From positions 1-37,709 of the IMG/VR virus record IMGVR_UViG_3300005518_000014: a DNA stretch of 37,709 bases. One strand, given 5' to 3'. Position numbers and translations under genes: made by a program. The notes beneath the pieces were generated by a model. That model was not told the origin of the DNA. It worked only from the letters and a program-made list of their open reading frames with translations, and did not search any database. This DNA is from a virus. This document shows positions 1 through 8,474 of this stretch, piece after piece (the first letter of the stretch is position 1; each line of letters starts with the position of its first letter).

Positions 1-116
1 CGCAGCGGATGCTGAAGCTGCCCGGAAGAAGGCTGAAGCGGAAGCCAGGAAAGCGGCGAAGTAGGCCCCACCCCCGCCCTCCCCAAATATCCTTCGGAGT
101 ATTTGGAGAGGGAGCT
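1..116. repeat. Terminal direct repeat (circular closure), left copy
   Basis: Bases 1-116 are identical to 37594-37709. The repeat carries the last codons of the Ala-rich head-region gene (stop at 61-63), the following hairpin and the ribosome binding region of the next gene. Reading across the junction gives one uninterrupted operon, so the contig represents a circular or circularly permuted molecule of about 37,593 bp. Whether 116 bp is a true terminal repeat or only an assembler overlap cannot be told from the sequence. Confidence 0.93.
83..106 (+). promoter_or_regulatory. Hairpin just upstream of the connector gene RBS
   Basis: CCAAATATCC and GGAGTATTTGG pair around a TTC loop with one bulged G. 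The stem is directly followed by the purine-rich GAGAGGGAG Shine-Dalgarno region of the gene starting at 129. The same motif recurs at 37676-37699 (the same locus on the circle), and a related form lies at 8521-8540 upstream of the tail-fibre gene. It may be an RNA processing or translation-control hairpin; there is no T-run, so a terminator is unlikely. Confidence 0.5.
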
Positions 117-128
117 GAAGTGAGATGA

Positions 129-647
129 ATGGCCAATATTCTGACCGCTCAACAGGCTGCCAATGCGCTGCGCGTCGAAGTCGGGGACCTGCGCATGCTC
201 GACTTACTGCCGCAGGTGGATAGGTTCATCGAGCGCGCCACGGGCCGCGATTGGACACAGGACGCAACGAAGAATGTCATCGCGATCGCAGCGGCTACGA
301 TGCTGATTGTCATGTGGTTCGATAACCCATCACAGCTGGGCGGGGAAGGCAATTTGCCTTTCGGCTTGAACGCAGCGCTGGCCCAGCTGGAAGTGGAAGC
401 CTTACGATATCGCAAGACTCAATTCTACGGTTTGAGTGGTGTGGGCAGCATCTCCATCCCTGGCGCGTGTGTAGGCGATGATGTGATCAGCCTGGTCGGT
501 GTATATGGTTCGAGTGGCAGCCAGGTCTCGAAGTTCGAAAGCAAGATCTCCGTGCATGGGCAACTCCAGCAGACCAATGCGAGCAATCTCTCTGCGAATT
601 TGTACGTGGTGATCCTGAAGTCACCGGCTGAGGATATCGTTGCGTAA
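129..647 (+). CDS. Head-tail connector protein (gp6-like) with C-terminal beta module
   Basis: 172 aa. The N-terminal ~90 residues are helical and fit the phage gp6-like/head-tail connector family (the LLPQVDRFIERATGRDW segment is typical); such proteins form a ring under the portal. Residues ~105-168 form an extra beta-rich module that resembles the C-terminus of the tail-tube protein at 2260-2904: both share a G-A-x-V-G-D core and an NLS...V..L..PA ending. The start is ATG at 129 after GAGAGGGAGC. It is followed by the head-closure gene, as expected for a head-completion operon. The family call is from pattern recognition; the shared module is seen directly. Confidence 0.8.
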   Translation: MANILTAQQAANALRVEVGDLRMLDLLPQVDRFIERATGRDWTQDATKNVIAIAAATMLIVMWFDNPSQLGGEGNLPFGLNAALAQLEVEALRYRKTQFYGLSGVGSISIPGACVGDDVISLVGVYGSSGSQVSKFESKISVHGQLQQTNASNLSANLYVVILKSPAEDIVA

Positions 648-710
648 CCCCCCTGCGCTGCGCGCGTCCCCCCAAATGGAAGAACGCAATTTGGGTGGAC
701 TGGAGATTGA

Positions 711-1049
711 ATGTCTCCGATGATCAACGCGGGCAAGTACCGCCACCAGATCGTCATCCGTAACCCGGCAGCAGACGCCAGCCGGGATGAGTACGGTGGT
801 CGCAAAGGGAGCGGCGCGACAGTGGCCACGGTCTTTGCAGAGAAGCAGGACTGGGGCGGATCGGAGCTCAACGAAGCGAACCGCGAGACGGCCACTGTCA
901 CCACGAAGTGGAAGATCCGTTATCGGACAGACATCCTGCCGAAGATGCAGATCGTCCATGGCAGCGATGTATACGACCTTATGAATGTGCTTGATTTCGA
1001 TGGCACCAAGCGCGAGCTGGTGCTCGAAAGCAGAAAGGTGGTTTCGTGA
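711..1049 (+). CDS. Head-tail joining (head closure) protein
   Basis: 112 aa, matching the small beta-barrel Phage_H_T_join family (SPP1 gp16-like stopper). It begins with the characteristic INAGKYRHQIVIRNP strand and ends with the family's G-x-x-R-E-L-V-L-E strand. It would close the capsid channel below the connector ring. A second in-frame ATG lies at 720; 711 is used because GGACTGGAG precedes it. The stop overlaps the GTG start of the next small gene, indicating translational coupling. Confidence 0.88.
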   Translation: MSPMINAGKYRHQIVIRNPAADASRDEYGGRKGSGATVATVFAEKQDWGGSELNEANRETATVTTKWKIRYRTDILPKMQIVHGSDVYDLMNVLDFDGTKRELVLESRKVVS

Positions 1050-1219
1050 AAGTCATACTTATTAAAGACAAAGTGATCAGCGGATCGGTGTGGCTGGCGG
1101 GTTCTGAGGTCGATTTGCCGGCTGAAGAAGCAAAGGCGTTGATCGATGCGGAAGAAGCGACCCCCTCCCATGCCTCCCCCAAATCGGACGATGGGAAGAA
1201 AAAGGCAGCGAAGGAATAA
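1046..1219 (+). CDS. Small head-completion-region protein
   Basis: 57 aa, starting with GTG at 1046 that overlaps the previous stop (GTGA) and ending in TAATG shared with the next start. The N-terminal ~35 residues (VKVILIKDKVISGSVWLAGS, then a valine/proline strand and EEAKALI) fit a small fold common in phage head operons, often fused or placed next to connector genes. The C-terminus is Lys/Asp/Ser-rich and probably disordered. Tight overlaps on both sides and good in-frame codon usage support a real gene. Function is unknown. Confidence 0.75.
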   Translation: MKVILIKDKVISGSVWLAGSEVDLPAEEAKALIDAEEATPSHASPKSDDGKKKAAKE

Positions 1220-1839
1220 TGGCCGGTCGCCCGCGCCTCCGACAAAGCTCGAACATACGCGGCAGGTTGACTCTCGATCCCAAATCCCTGGCTGAGTTCA
1301 ACCGTGTGTTAAAGCGGTTGGAAGCTGCTGTGCGCAAGGAGGTTGTGGAGAGGGCATTACTGGCGGGCGGTGGTGTGATCCATGATGCTGCGGAAGGCAA
1401 GGCGCCTGGTCCCCACATCGAATTGGAGATCATGACCGGCGCCCAATTGAAGAAGGGTTGGAAAAGCGCAGGCGCACAGGGAATTGTTTCGGAGGGTATC
1501 TACGCGGTCATTGGGCCCGACAATGCTCACTGGTTCTACCGCTTTTCCGAGTATGGGACCAAGGCGCATGGTGTCAAGAGACGCAAGCGCACCCAGAAGG
1601 AGATCACGCAGCGTTATTCTCAGGGCCGCGGCTCGTACCGGAGCCTGAAGAAACAATTCGCAGGCCGTAAACCTGCGATGGTCTTCTCGATCGATGGCAA
1701 GCTGATCTTCACTCGCAGGGTGCGGGGCATGGCAGCTCATCCGTTTATGCGACCAGCTGTGGACTCAAGGGGCGATGCCGCGATCGTTGAAGTTGGCAGG
1801 GTGCTGGGCAAAGAAATCGAAAAGGCAGCGCGAGGATGA
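1219..1839 (+). CDS. HK97 gp10-like tail-completion protein
   Basis: 206 aa. Family hallmarks are the central segment with a Tyr/Phe-Glu-x-Gly-T motif (RFSEYGTKAHGVK) and the C-terminal AAHPFMRPAVD motif. Proteins of this family cap the tail tube at the head end. Between those motifs there is an insertion of about 65 residues rich in basic residues (roughly 115-175), longer than usual for the family. The start overlaps the previous stop by one base. The end overlaps the next gene (ATGA at 1836). Confidence 0.88.
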   Translation: MAGRPRLRQSSNIRGRLTLDPKSLAEFNRVLKRLEAAVRKEVVERALLAGGGVIHDAAEGKAPGPHIELEIMTGAQLKKGWKSAGAQGIVSEGIYAVIGPDNAHWFYRFSEYGTKAHGVKRRKRTQKEITQRYSQGRGSYRSLKKQFAGRKPAMVFSIDGKLIFTRRVRGMAAHPFMRPAVDSRGDAAIVEVGRVLGKEIEKAARG

Positions 1840-2234
1840 CAACCCTTGTGGCAGGCTTGAATGCGTATCTCGTGGCGCAGGTGCCAGCCATCGGCAACGG
1901 ATACCCGGTTGAGATCCCGCAGGACGCGAGTTACCCTGCCTGGTCGTACCAGGTGATCGACGATGATCAGGAACTCGCCCACTCGGGCGGCACCGGCTTT
2001 TGCAGGGCACGCGTTCAGATTGATATCATGGCGAAGGAAACAGCCAGCCAGAGCGCCTATGGGATTGCGCAGGGACTGGCGAAATCAGTCCGCACGAAGC
2101 TGGATGGTTTCAAGGGTTCGATGGGCGGCGTGCAGGTTGAATTCTGCAAGACCTCGCAGAGCGATGACTGGGCAGATCTTCATAACCTGCCTGTTGCGAG
2201 CTTCGACGTGATGATCAATTACATATTGCAGTGA
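1836..2234 (+). CDS. DUF3168-type tail terminator protein
   Basis: 132 aa. The pattern NAYLVAQVP...GYPVEIPQDASYPAWSYQVI, followed by strands around RVQIDIMAKE and a C-terminal ASFDVMINYIL strand, is typical of DUF3168 / SPP1 gp17-like tail-completion proteins. These form the terminator ring on the tail tube. It starts within the end of the gp10-like gene (4-base overlap). It is followed by the tail-tube genes, the normal order in this phage type. Confidence 0.88.
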   Translation: MTTLVAGLNAYLVAQVPAIGNGYPVEIPQDASYPAWSYQVIDDDQELAHSGGTGFCRARVQIDIMAKETASQSAYGIAQGLAKSVRTKLDGFKGSMGGVQVEFCKTSQSDDWADLHNLPVASFDVMINYILQ

Positions 2235-2259
2235 TGCGTAAACGAATCAAGGAGCACTT

Positions 2260-2904
2260 ATGACAAGCAAAGGCGGTTTTGGTCTCACTGTAAAAATCAA
2301 GATTTCATCCACGATGACGACCATCGTGAGCGTGCTCGATGGCGAGATCCCGGAATTCGAGAAGTTCCTGGCTGAGATGACGCCGCACAATGCGACGGGC
2401 GGATATGCCGTGCACCTGGCCACCGGCAAGCGCAAGATGAATGAGTTCAAATTAACGCTTGGCTGGGACTCGGACGAAGCCACTCACGCGGCTGTCTTAG
2501 CTGCCTTCGCTGGCAGCCCTGCGGTTGACATGGCGGTCATTGCGCCGGATGGCACGGATGAGGTGATCGCTTTCAGCGCGCACATCTTCAAGCTGGGCCG
2601 AATCTCACCGCAGGAAGATGGCTACAAATGCGATGTGACGGTGCAGCCCACAGCCGCACCGACGATGGTTACCAGGTACACATTCACAGGCAGGAACGGC
2701 GCAGGTGTATGCACACTGACCGGCGCCAACGTTGGTGACATCGTGGTGCAGGGTTACCGTTCAGCCGGCGGCGCGTATGCCGGTGTGTTTGCCACCGACT
2801 TCCAGACAGTGATCACAGTGGATGACCAGATCCAGCAGGCTTCCATTGCCAATCTTTCAGGCGTGACCTTCACGGTCAAGCTAGTGCCAGCCGGCACGAT
2901 TTAA
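2260..2904 (+). CDS. Major tail tube protein, long form with C-terminal decoration module
   Basis: 214 aa with a strong ribosome binding site (AAGGAGCACTT). Residues 1-135 are the tail-tube domain, clearly paralogous to the next gene (shared stretches such as DGEIPEFEKFLAEMTPH, YAVH.ATGKRKMNEFK and SPQEDGYKCDVT). Residues ~147-214 form an additional beta module with the G-A-x-V-G-D pattern seen at the end of the connector protein. The module probably projects from the tail surface, as Ig-like tail decorations do. Having both long and short tube proteins encoded side by side suggests a mixed or two-part tube. Confidence 0.87.
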   Translation: MTSKGGFGLTVKIKISSTMTTIVSVLDGEIPEFEKFLAEMTPHNATGGYAVHLATGKRKMNEFKLTLGWDSDEATHAAVLAAFAGSPAVDMAVIAPDGTDEVIAFSAHIFKLGRISPQEDGYKCDVTVQPTAAPTMVTRYTFTGRNGAGVCTLTGANVGDIVVQGYRSAGGAYAGVFATDFQTVITVDDQIQQASIANLSGVTFTVKLVPAGTI

Positions 2905-2922
2905 TCAAAGGAGTAGTGCACT

Positions 2923-3333
2923 ATGACATCAATAGGTGGTTTCGGACTCACTGTCCAAATAACTGTTTCCGCGGCGCTGACGGCCATCGCCGATTTGGTC
3001 GATGGCGAGATCCCGGAATTTGAAAAGTTCCTGGCTGAGATGACGCCGCACAGCGCGAGCGGTGGATATGCCGTGCACGTGGCCACCGGCAAGCGCAAGA
3101 TGAATGAATTCAAGATCACGCTGGGCTGGGATTCGGATGCAGCCACGCATGCCGCGATCCTGGCTGCGTTCGACAGCAACGACCCGGTGGGCATGGCTGT
3201 GATAACGCCTGGCGCGGATGAAACGATCACATTCAGCGCGCATGTTTCCAAAGTGGGACGGCTCTCGCCGCAGGAAGATGGTTACAAATGTGATGTCACC
3301 ATCCAGCCGACCGGCGCACCGGTGATCACATGA
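2923..3333 (+). CDS. Tail tube protein, short paralogue
   Basis: 136 aa, preceded by AAAGGAGTAGTGCACT. It is homologous over its whole length to the first 135 residues of the upstream gene, with DNA identity obvious in the segment encoding DGEIPEFEKFLAEMTPH. It lacks the C-terminal module. The pair is a tandem gene duplication. The last codon overlaps the ATG of the tail chaperone gene. One copy may be the bulk tube subunit and the other a variant; the sequence alone does not say which. Confidence 0.87.
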   Translation: MTSIGGFGLTVQITVSAALTAIADLVDGEIPEFEKFLAEMTPHSASGGYAVHVATGKRKMNEFKITLGWDSDAATHAAILAAFDSNDPVGMAVITPGADETITFSAHVSKVGRLSPQEDGYKCDVTIQPTGAPVIT

Positions 3334-3770
3334 GTGAGAATGGGCATCGCCAATTAACTGCCATGGATATCCTCTTAACTGCCCAGGACATCCTCGACAT
3401 CGATGATGTCATCATCGAGCCTCATCCGGTGCCGCAGTGGAAAGGCACGGTCTTCGTCCGATCGGTCTCTGCGCAGGAGCGCGGGGATATTGAAGCGGGC
3501 GCAGCCGTGTTCAAGGAGCACAAAGGCAAGGACTCATCCTTTGCGCGCGATTTCACCGTCCGGTTCGCCTGGCTCGCCATGTGTGACAAAGATGGGAAGC
3601 GCCTCTTCAGCAAGATCGAAGATGTGGCAAAGCTCAAGCAAAAGAACGCCGCTGCGATCGCATCCATTGCCGAGCATGCCCAGAAGCTTTCCGGCTTCAG
3701 CAAAGAAGATATGGAGGAGCTGGAAAAAAACTTCGTAGAAGCGGAACCCGAAGATTTGGCTTCCGCTTAG
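3330..3770 (+). CDS. G: Tail assembly chaperone (gpG-like)
   Basis: 146 aa, starting with ATG overlapping the previous stop. It lies between tail tube and tape measure, the fixed place for the lambda G/GT or TAC chaperone pair. The 0-frame product ends at 3770. Codon 132 onward contains G-GAA-AAA-AAC: the heptamer A-AAA-AAC (3725-3731) is an ideal -1 slippery site in frame. The protein coats the tape measure before tail-tube polymerisation. The symbol is by analogy with lambda. Confidence 0.85.
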   Translation: MSENGHRQLTAMDILLTAQDILDIDDVIIEPHPVPQWKGTVFVRSVSAQERGDIEAGAAVFKEHKGKDSSFARDFTVRFAWLAMCDKDGKRLFSKIEDVAKLKQKNAAAIASIAEHAQKLSGFSKEDMEELEKNFVEAEPEDLASA

Positions 3771-4051
3771 CGAAGGAGCTGGGCATCTGGAATGTGGATG
3801 GCATGCTGAAGCGCATGTCTTCCCGCACATTAACTGAGTGGATGGCCTACCACGAACTGGAACCCTTTGGGGATGAGCTGCTGGATATCCATCTCGCCAA
3901 TATCACTGCTGCCCTGGCAAACGCCAACCGCAAGAAGGGCAGCGCAGCGGCCCAGCCCAAAGAGTTCCGCTTATGGAAAGAGATCAAGACATTCGATCCG
4001 CAGGCTTTCTTCGACAACCTGAAGGCTGCCTTCAGAAATGATGGCGAGTAA
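3330..4051 (+). CDS. GT: Tail assembly chaperone frameshift product (gpGT-like), join 3330-3730 / -1 / 3730-4051
   Basis: A -1 shift on A-AAA-AAC (3725-3731) fuses the first ~134 codons to the reading frame that continues to the stop at 4049-4051. The product is about 240 aa. The downstream T domain contains RRFGFRLAKELG and MSSRTLTEWMAYHELEPFG; the E-W-M-A-Y-x-x-L-E-P-F-G motif is diagnostic of lambda-like T domains. The T frame has its own ATG at 3794, but the homology begins upstream of that ATG (LAKELG from ~3767), so frameshifting and not re-initiation is the better model. Ribosome profiling or mass spectrometry of the fusion peptide would confirm it. Confidence 0.87.
3725..3731 (+). promoter_or_regulatory. 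Programmed -1 ribosomal frameshift site
   Basis: A-AAA-AAC, split as X-XXY-YYZ in the frame of the gene starting at 3330. The -1 frame read from 3731 is open without a stop through 4048 and joins exactly the frame of the T domain. This is the same logic as lambda G/GT. Confidence 0.88.
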
Positions 4052-4081
4052 ATCTAATTATCCACAGGATTGCTTACGCTT

Positions 4082-6199
4082 ATGGCATCCACAATTTCAG
4101 CGCTGCGGGCCTTGCTCGCACTCGACAACAGTGATTACCTTCAGGGCCTGGCGAGCTCTCAATCTGCCGCGAGCAGCTTTGGCACGAAGCTCTCGAACAT
4201 TGGCGGAGCTGTTGTGCTTGGCACGCTGGCAGCTGCAGCTACAGCGATTGTTACGGTGGGGAAAGCTGCCTGGGACGCAGGCAACACGATGGATGAAGCG
4301 ATGGATAAGATTGCCACAGCCACGGGCGCGTCGGGACCTGAGCTGACCGGCCTGCGCGAGGACTTCGAAGCTGTATTCAGTTCTGTGCCCACGGATGCAG
4401 CCAGCGCTTCGGATGCCATCAGCATTTTGAATTCACGCCTGGACATCACGGGGCCAGCGCTGCAAAACCTCGCAAAGCCATTGTTGGAAGCGTCGCGTCT
4501 GCTTGGCGGGGATGTGACGACCAATGCGGAAGCTTTCACGCGTGTGATGGGAGACTGGAACCTGCCTGTTGAGGGTGCGGCTACATCTCTCGATGCTTTG
4601 TTTGTGGCTGCGCAAAAGACTGGCGCGCCACTTGATCAGCTTATGGAGCGCGTGGTGCAGTATGGTGCGCCCATGCGCAACTTTGGGTTCTCGTTCGAGG
4701 ACTCTGCGGCGATGCTTGCAAAATGGGAATCGGAAGGTGTGAATATTGAGACCGTGATGGGCGGCATGCGCATTGCTCAGGGTAAATTCATCACCCAGGG
4801 TAAGGATATGAAGACGGGCCTGTGGGACAGCGTGAAAGCCATTCAAGCAGCGACCGACGCGGAAGGGCTCAAGATCGCTGCGGATGTGTTTGGCGCCAAG
4901 GCTGCCGGCGATATGTTCGACACGATCAAGGCAGGCAAATTTGATATCGACGATCTGACCGGCGCCATGCTGGACGCGGATGGGGCGATCATGGAGACGG
5001 CTGCTTCGACGCAGGACTGGGGCGAGAAGTGGACGATGTTCAAGAACAAGATCACCGTTGCGCTGGCACCGATCGGCGAGAAGATGATGGCAGGGGTGGG
5101 CAAAGCCATGGATTCAGTGGTGGCGATCTTCGAGCGTCCGGATGTGCAGGCGGGACTGGATAAATTTGTGACGATGATCGGCGACTTCATCACGAGGGCG
5201 GTTACTTATATCCCTGTGCTGATCGAAGGTTTTTTTAGCTTCATTACTTTTTTGCAAAACAACCAGGGGATTGTGATCGGGATCCTGGCCGCGCTGGGTG
5301 TGGCGGCGATGGCCTGGGGTGTGACTACTGCGATTGCGGTGTGGACCGCATTGGCTCCACTGCTGCCGGTGATCGCGGTATTGGCTCTGGTCGGTGCTGC
5401 TATTTATTTGTTGTATCTGGCCTGGACGAACAATTGGGGCGGGATCCAGGATAAAGTCAAGGCGGTATGGGCATCACTACAGCCCACGTTCGACGCGCTG
5501 AAGCAGTGGCTGAGCGTGGCGATCCCGGCAGCGATTGAATTCCTGCTGGCGATCTGGAACAGGTGGCTGGATGGCGCCAGGATCATCTGGTCTTTCCTGC
5601 AAACGTATATTTTCCCGGTCCTGGGTGCGGTGGCGAACCTGATCGGCGCGGTGCTGAGCGTGGCCTTTCGTGCGCTGGCTGCGATCTGGCAAAATATAGT
5701 CCTCCCGAATCTCCAGAAGTTGTGGAGCTGGTTCCAGGAGAAGATCCTGCCGGTGCTCAAGGTGGTGGCTGCCTACTTGGGCGAGAAGCTGCGACCCGCG
5801 TTCGACTGGGTGGGCACTGCGATCGGGAAGGTGGTGGACTGGATCAACAAACTGGCGGACCGGCTGCGCAATATCTCGCTGCCGGCGTGGATGACACCTG
5901 GTTCACCGACGCCGTGGGAGCTGGGCCTGCTGGGGGTAGGCGATGCGCTGAAGATACTGGCGCGTTCGAACCTGCCCACCTTCCAGGCGGCGCTGCAGCT
6001 GCAACCTGAGCCTGTTCTGGCCAGCGGCTCGATCGATCTCCAGACGCGGGACGGGGATGCGCCTGACTCGGGATCCGGCTTCGGTGGGTCGGATGGTTCG
6101 CACGATGGGTTGATGAAGGACATCCAACGGCTGCTGCGTGAGCTGCCAGCAGAGATTGCCAAGGCAACGCGGGACGCGACATTACGGATCGCTCGATAA
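4082..6199 (+). CDS. Tail tape measure protein
   Basis: 705 aa from ATG at 4082 (CACAGGA lies 12 bases upstream; a TTG at 4070 is the alternative). Residues ~70-330 match the TP901-type tape-measure core (MDEAMDKIATATGASG, LMERVVQYG, FGFSFEDSAAMLAKWE). Hydrophobic helices cluster around residues 370-470, including a long membrane-type stretch (GILAALGVAAMAWGV, ALAPLLPVIAVLAL). Trp-rich amphipathic repeats follow at 470-600. The protein sets tail length and threads the tail tube; 705 residues predict a tail of roughly 100 nm at ~1.5 A per residue. The C-terminus is low-complexity (Gly/Ser/Asp). Confidence 0.92.
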   Translation: MASTISALRALLALDNSDYLQGLASSQSAASSFGTKLSNIGGAVVLGTLAAAATAIVTVGKAAWDAGNTMDEAMDKIATATGASGPELTGLREDFEAVFSSVPTDAASASDAISILNSRLDITGPALQNLAKPLLEASRLLGGDVTTNAEAFTRVMGDWNLPVEGAATSLDALFVAAQKTGAPLDQLMERVVQYGAPMRNFGFSFEDSAAMLAKWESEGVNIETVMGGMRIAQGKFITQGKDMKTGLWDSVKAIQAATDAEGLKIAADVFGAKAAGDMFDTIKAGKFDIDDLTGAMLDADGAIMETAASTQDWGEKWTMFKNKITVALAPIGEKMMAGVGKAMDSVVAIFERPDVQAGLDKFVTMIGDFITRAVTYIPVLIEGFFSFITFLQNNQGIVIGILAALGVAAMAWGVTTAIAVWTALAPLLPVIAVLALVGAAIYLLYLAWTNNWGGIQDKVKAVWASLQPTFDALKQWLSVAIPAAIEFLLAIWNRWLDGARIIWSFLQTYIFPVLGAVANLIGAVLSVAFRALAAIWQNIVLPNLQKLWSWFQEKILPVLKVVAAYLGEKLRPAFDWVGTAIGKVVDWINKLADRLRNISLPAWMTPGSPTPWELGLLGVGDALKILARSNLPTFQAALQLQPEPVLASGSIDLQTRDGDAPDSGSGFGGSDGSHDGLMKDIQRLLRELPAEIAKATRDATLRIAR

Positions 6200-6203
6200 T
6201 CTA

Positions 6204-8474
6204 ATGGCCGTCTATCCTTCCGCACACCGCATCCTGGCTGATCTGAATGGGACCTGGACTGACTTAACGGGTTACGTGGTCGATGACATCATGGGCAAGT
6301 GGGGCATTCAGGGGAATGGGCCGCTTGACCTGCTGGCAGATACGGGTGTGCTGCGGTTCACTTTGAACAACATGGACCAACGCTTCGACCCTAATTCGGC
6401 TTCGGCCCTGGCCGGCTGGGAAGAGGGCATTGAGATCAAGCTGGAGATCGATTATGACGGACGGACCTATGTGCACCTGGGTACGATCAGTGATATCGAT
6501 GTGCCGCTGGATGACGACCTGGTGGACCGGGCGTTTGTGACGGTGAACGACTGGCTGGACTTCGCAGCTGAACAACCAGTGGTGAACCCTGGAATCCTGA
6601 CGAACCAGCGCGGCGATGATGTGATCCGCACTGTGATGGGCCTGATGCCGATCCAACCGGCGGCGACCGCGCTGGACGTTGGCACAAGCGTCTTCCCTAC
6701 CACGTTCGACACGGTAACAAGCCACACGAAGGCATACACGGAATTGAGCAAGGTTGCCTTTTCGGAACCGGGTCATGTTTATCTCAAGCCAGATGGGACA
6801 CTGGTCTTTGAATCGAGCCACTCGCGGAACGGATTGCGAGAGCTTAGCCCACTGCCGCTGATCTCTGCTGAATCCGGATTTCTGCTGAAGGAAGATGGCG
6901 GATATCTGTTGAAGGAGGATGGCGGCAAGATCCTGCTCGACCAGGCTGAGGAGTTCTTCGCGGACAACAGCATGCTGAGCGTGGATGTGAAGTATGGGAA
7001 GCAGGTGGTCAATTTCTTCACGCTTACCGCGAACCCGCGCAGGCTGGATACGAGCGCGCAGGTGCTCTTCCGACTGGATGCGCCGATCCTGATCAGCCCT
7101 GGCCGGACGATCACGATCAGGGGTAGTTATGCGGACCCGGCAGGCGGACTGCCGATCAATGCGCAGAACTGGATCACGCCCGTCATCACCACCGATTACC
7201 TGATGAACACTGCGGAGGATGGGAGCAGCACCAATATTTCGAGTGATCTGGTGCTGGTGGCGACTCCGTTTGGGACGGAGGGATTTACACACCAGCTCAA
7301 GAACAATTCCAATTATGCGGGATACCTCACGAAATACAACGTGCGCGCCTATGGGATCTATAACTACAACCCGATCGAGCACGTGGCGAAGGATGATTCT
7401 TCGATCGCACAGCGCGGCTACCAGACCGAAACGCTCGACCAGAAATACCAGACATCTCTGGTGCAGGGAGAACTGTACGTGGAGAGAGTGGTCGAGCGCG
7501 ATAGAAATCCGCGCACGGTGCTCAACAGTGTGACCTTCCTGGCGAACCAATCTCCCGCGCTGATGATGGCGTTCCTCAACTTCGGGCCGGGCAGCCTGAT
7601 CCGGATTGCACACGACCGCAGGGACATCGATGGCTGGTTTTACATTCAGGGTGTCAAAGAGTTCAAGATCTCAGACGGAGGCCTGATCATGTACACATGG
7701 ATCCTCAAGGAAGCTCTTTCCCTGGCAATGGGTTTGTCGATGGTTGCAGTGGAGTTCGCGGGCGGATCGGCTGCGGATGGGATTAATTTCGGATATCTGC
7801 CACAGGTTTCCGACCTGCGCCAGCGGACAATTTCGGCGTGGATCTGGCTTGATAGCGATGTTCCTGATACCAGCTATTACAACATCGCAGGCTATGGGGT
7901 CAATTATTTATTTTCCATCAAACAGAATCGAAAGATCAGAGTCTATGACCAACAGGCAGGACCTGGTTATCTTGTTGGATATGGCAACGGCAACTGGACA
8001 TCCACGAACTCAGTGATCCCGCTGGGGGCATGGGTGCATGTGATGGTCACGCACGATACCCAGGGATGGCCTGCCAGCAGCGTGCCGATCATCTATGTCA
8101 ACGGCTCAGCTGTTGCGCTCACGGAAGGCACTGCACCAAGCGGCGCTTTTGGAACAGAGACAGGCATGGAGTTTGTGATCGGGAATGTCCACTCCTCAGA
8201 CAATGACTACAGTGAGGCGGTTGACGGAAAGATCTTCGATGTGCGTGTGTATGGCTCCATTCTGACCGCCGCGAATGCAGTCACGCTCTATAACGGCGGG
8301 ACACCTGATAGCACCCTGCTCAAGACTGGACTGGTGTTCCAGGCTTTCTGTGTGCGGACGAAGGAGCTGGCTCAGTTTGTGGGTGTCACTTTGACCGAGG
8401 CGGATAAGTTGCTGGATGACATTTATGGCGTGGTAGGGACGCCGCATGGAAACCCGGTTGGGAGAGCTCAGTGA
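6204..8474 (+). CDS. Tail-tip protein with C-terminal LamG-like domain
   Basis: 756 aa from ATG at 6204; upstream in-frame ATGs overlap the tape measure gene and are rejected. The N-terminal half looks like a tail hub/tip protein: a beta-rich start, GTISDIDVPLDDDLVDR, and a tandem motif near residues 225-250 in which LLKEDGG is repeated (FLLKEDGGYLLKEDGG). From about residue 512 a LamG/concanavalin-A-like domain is evident (SAWIWLDSD, LGAWVHVMVTHD, IIYVNGSAVALTEG, GKIFDVRVYGSILTAANAVT). Such domains usually bind glycans, so this protein may contact the host surface. It ends at 8474 before a hairpin-rich gap. Confidence 0.85.
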   Translation: MAVYPSAHRILADLNGTWTDLTGYVVDDIMGKWGIQGNGPLDLLADTGVLRFTLNNMDQRFDPNSASALAGWEEGIEIKLEIDYDGRTYVHLGTISDIDVPLDDDLVDRAFVTVNDWLDFAAEQPVVNPGILTNQRGDDVIRTVMGLMPIQPAATALDVGTSVFPTTFDTVTSHTKAYTELSKVAFSEPGHVYLKPDGTLVFESSHSRNGLRELSPLPLISAESGFLLKEDGGYLLKEDGGKILLDQAEEFFADNSMLSVDVKYGKQVVNFFTLTANPRRLDTSAQVLFRLDAPILISPGRTITIRGSYADPAGGLPINAQNWITPVITTDYLMNTAEDGSSTNISSDLVLVATPFGTEGFTHQLKNNSNYAGYLTKYNVRAYGIYNYNPIEHVAKDDSSIAQRGYQTETLDQKYQTSLVQGELYVERVVERDRNPRTVLNSVTFLANQSPALMMAFLNFGPGSLIRIAHDRRDIDGWFYIQGVKEFKISDGGLIMYTWILKEALSLAMGLSMVAVEFAGGSAADGINFGYLPQVSDLRQRTISAWIWLDSDVPDTSYYNIAGYGVNYLFSIKQNRKIRVYDQQAGPGYLVGYGNGNWTSTNSVIPLGAWVHVMVTHDTQGWPASSVPIIYVNGSAVALTEGTAPSGAFGTETGMEFVIGNVHSSDNDYSEAVDGKIFDVRVYGSILTAANAVTLYNGGTPDSTLLKTGLVFQAFCVRTKELAQFVGVTLTEADKLLDDIYGVVGTPHGNPVGRAQ

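Noticed and set aside
6264-7613. Long minus-strand open frame of 449 codons
   Set aside because: Antisense shadow of the tail-tip gene; biased composition and no family pattern.
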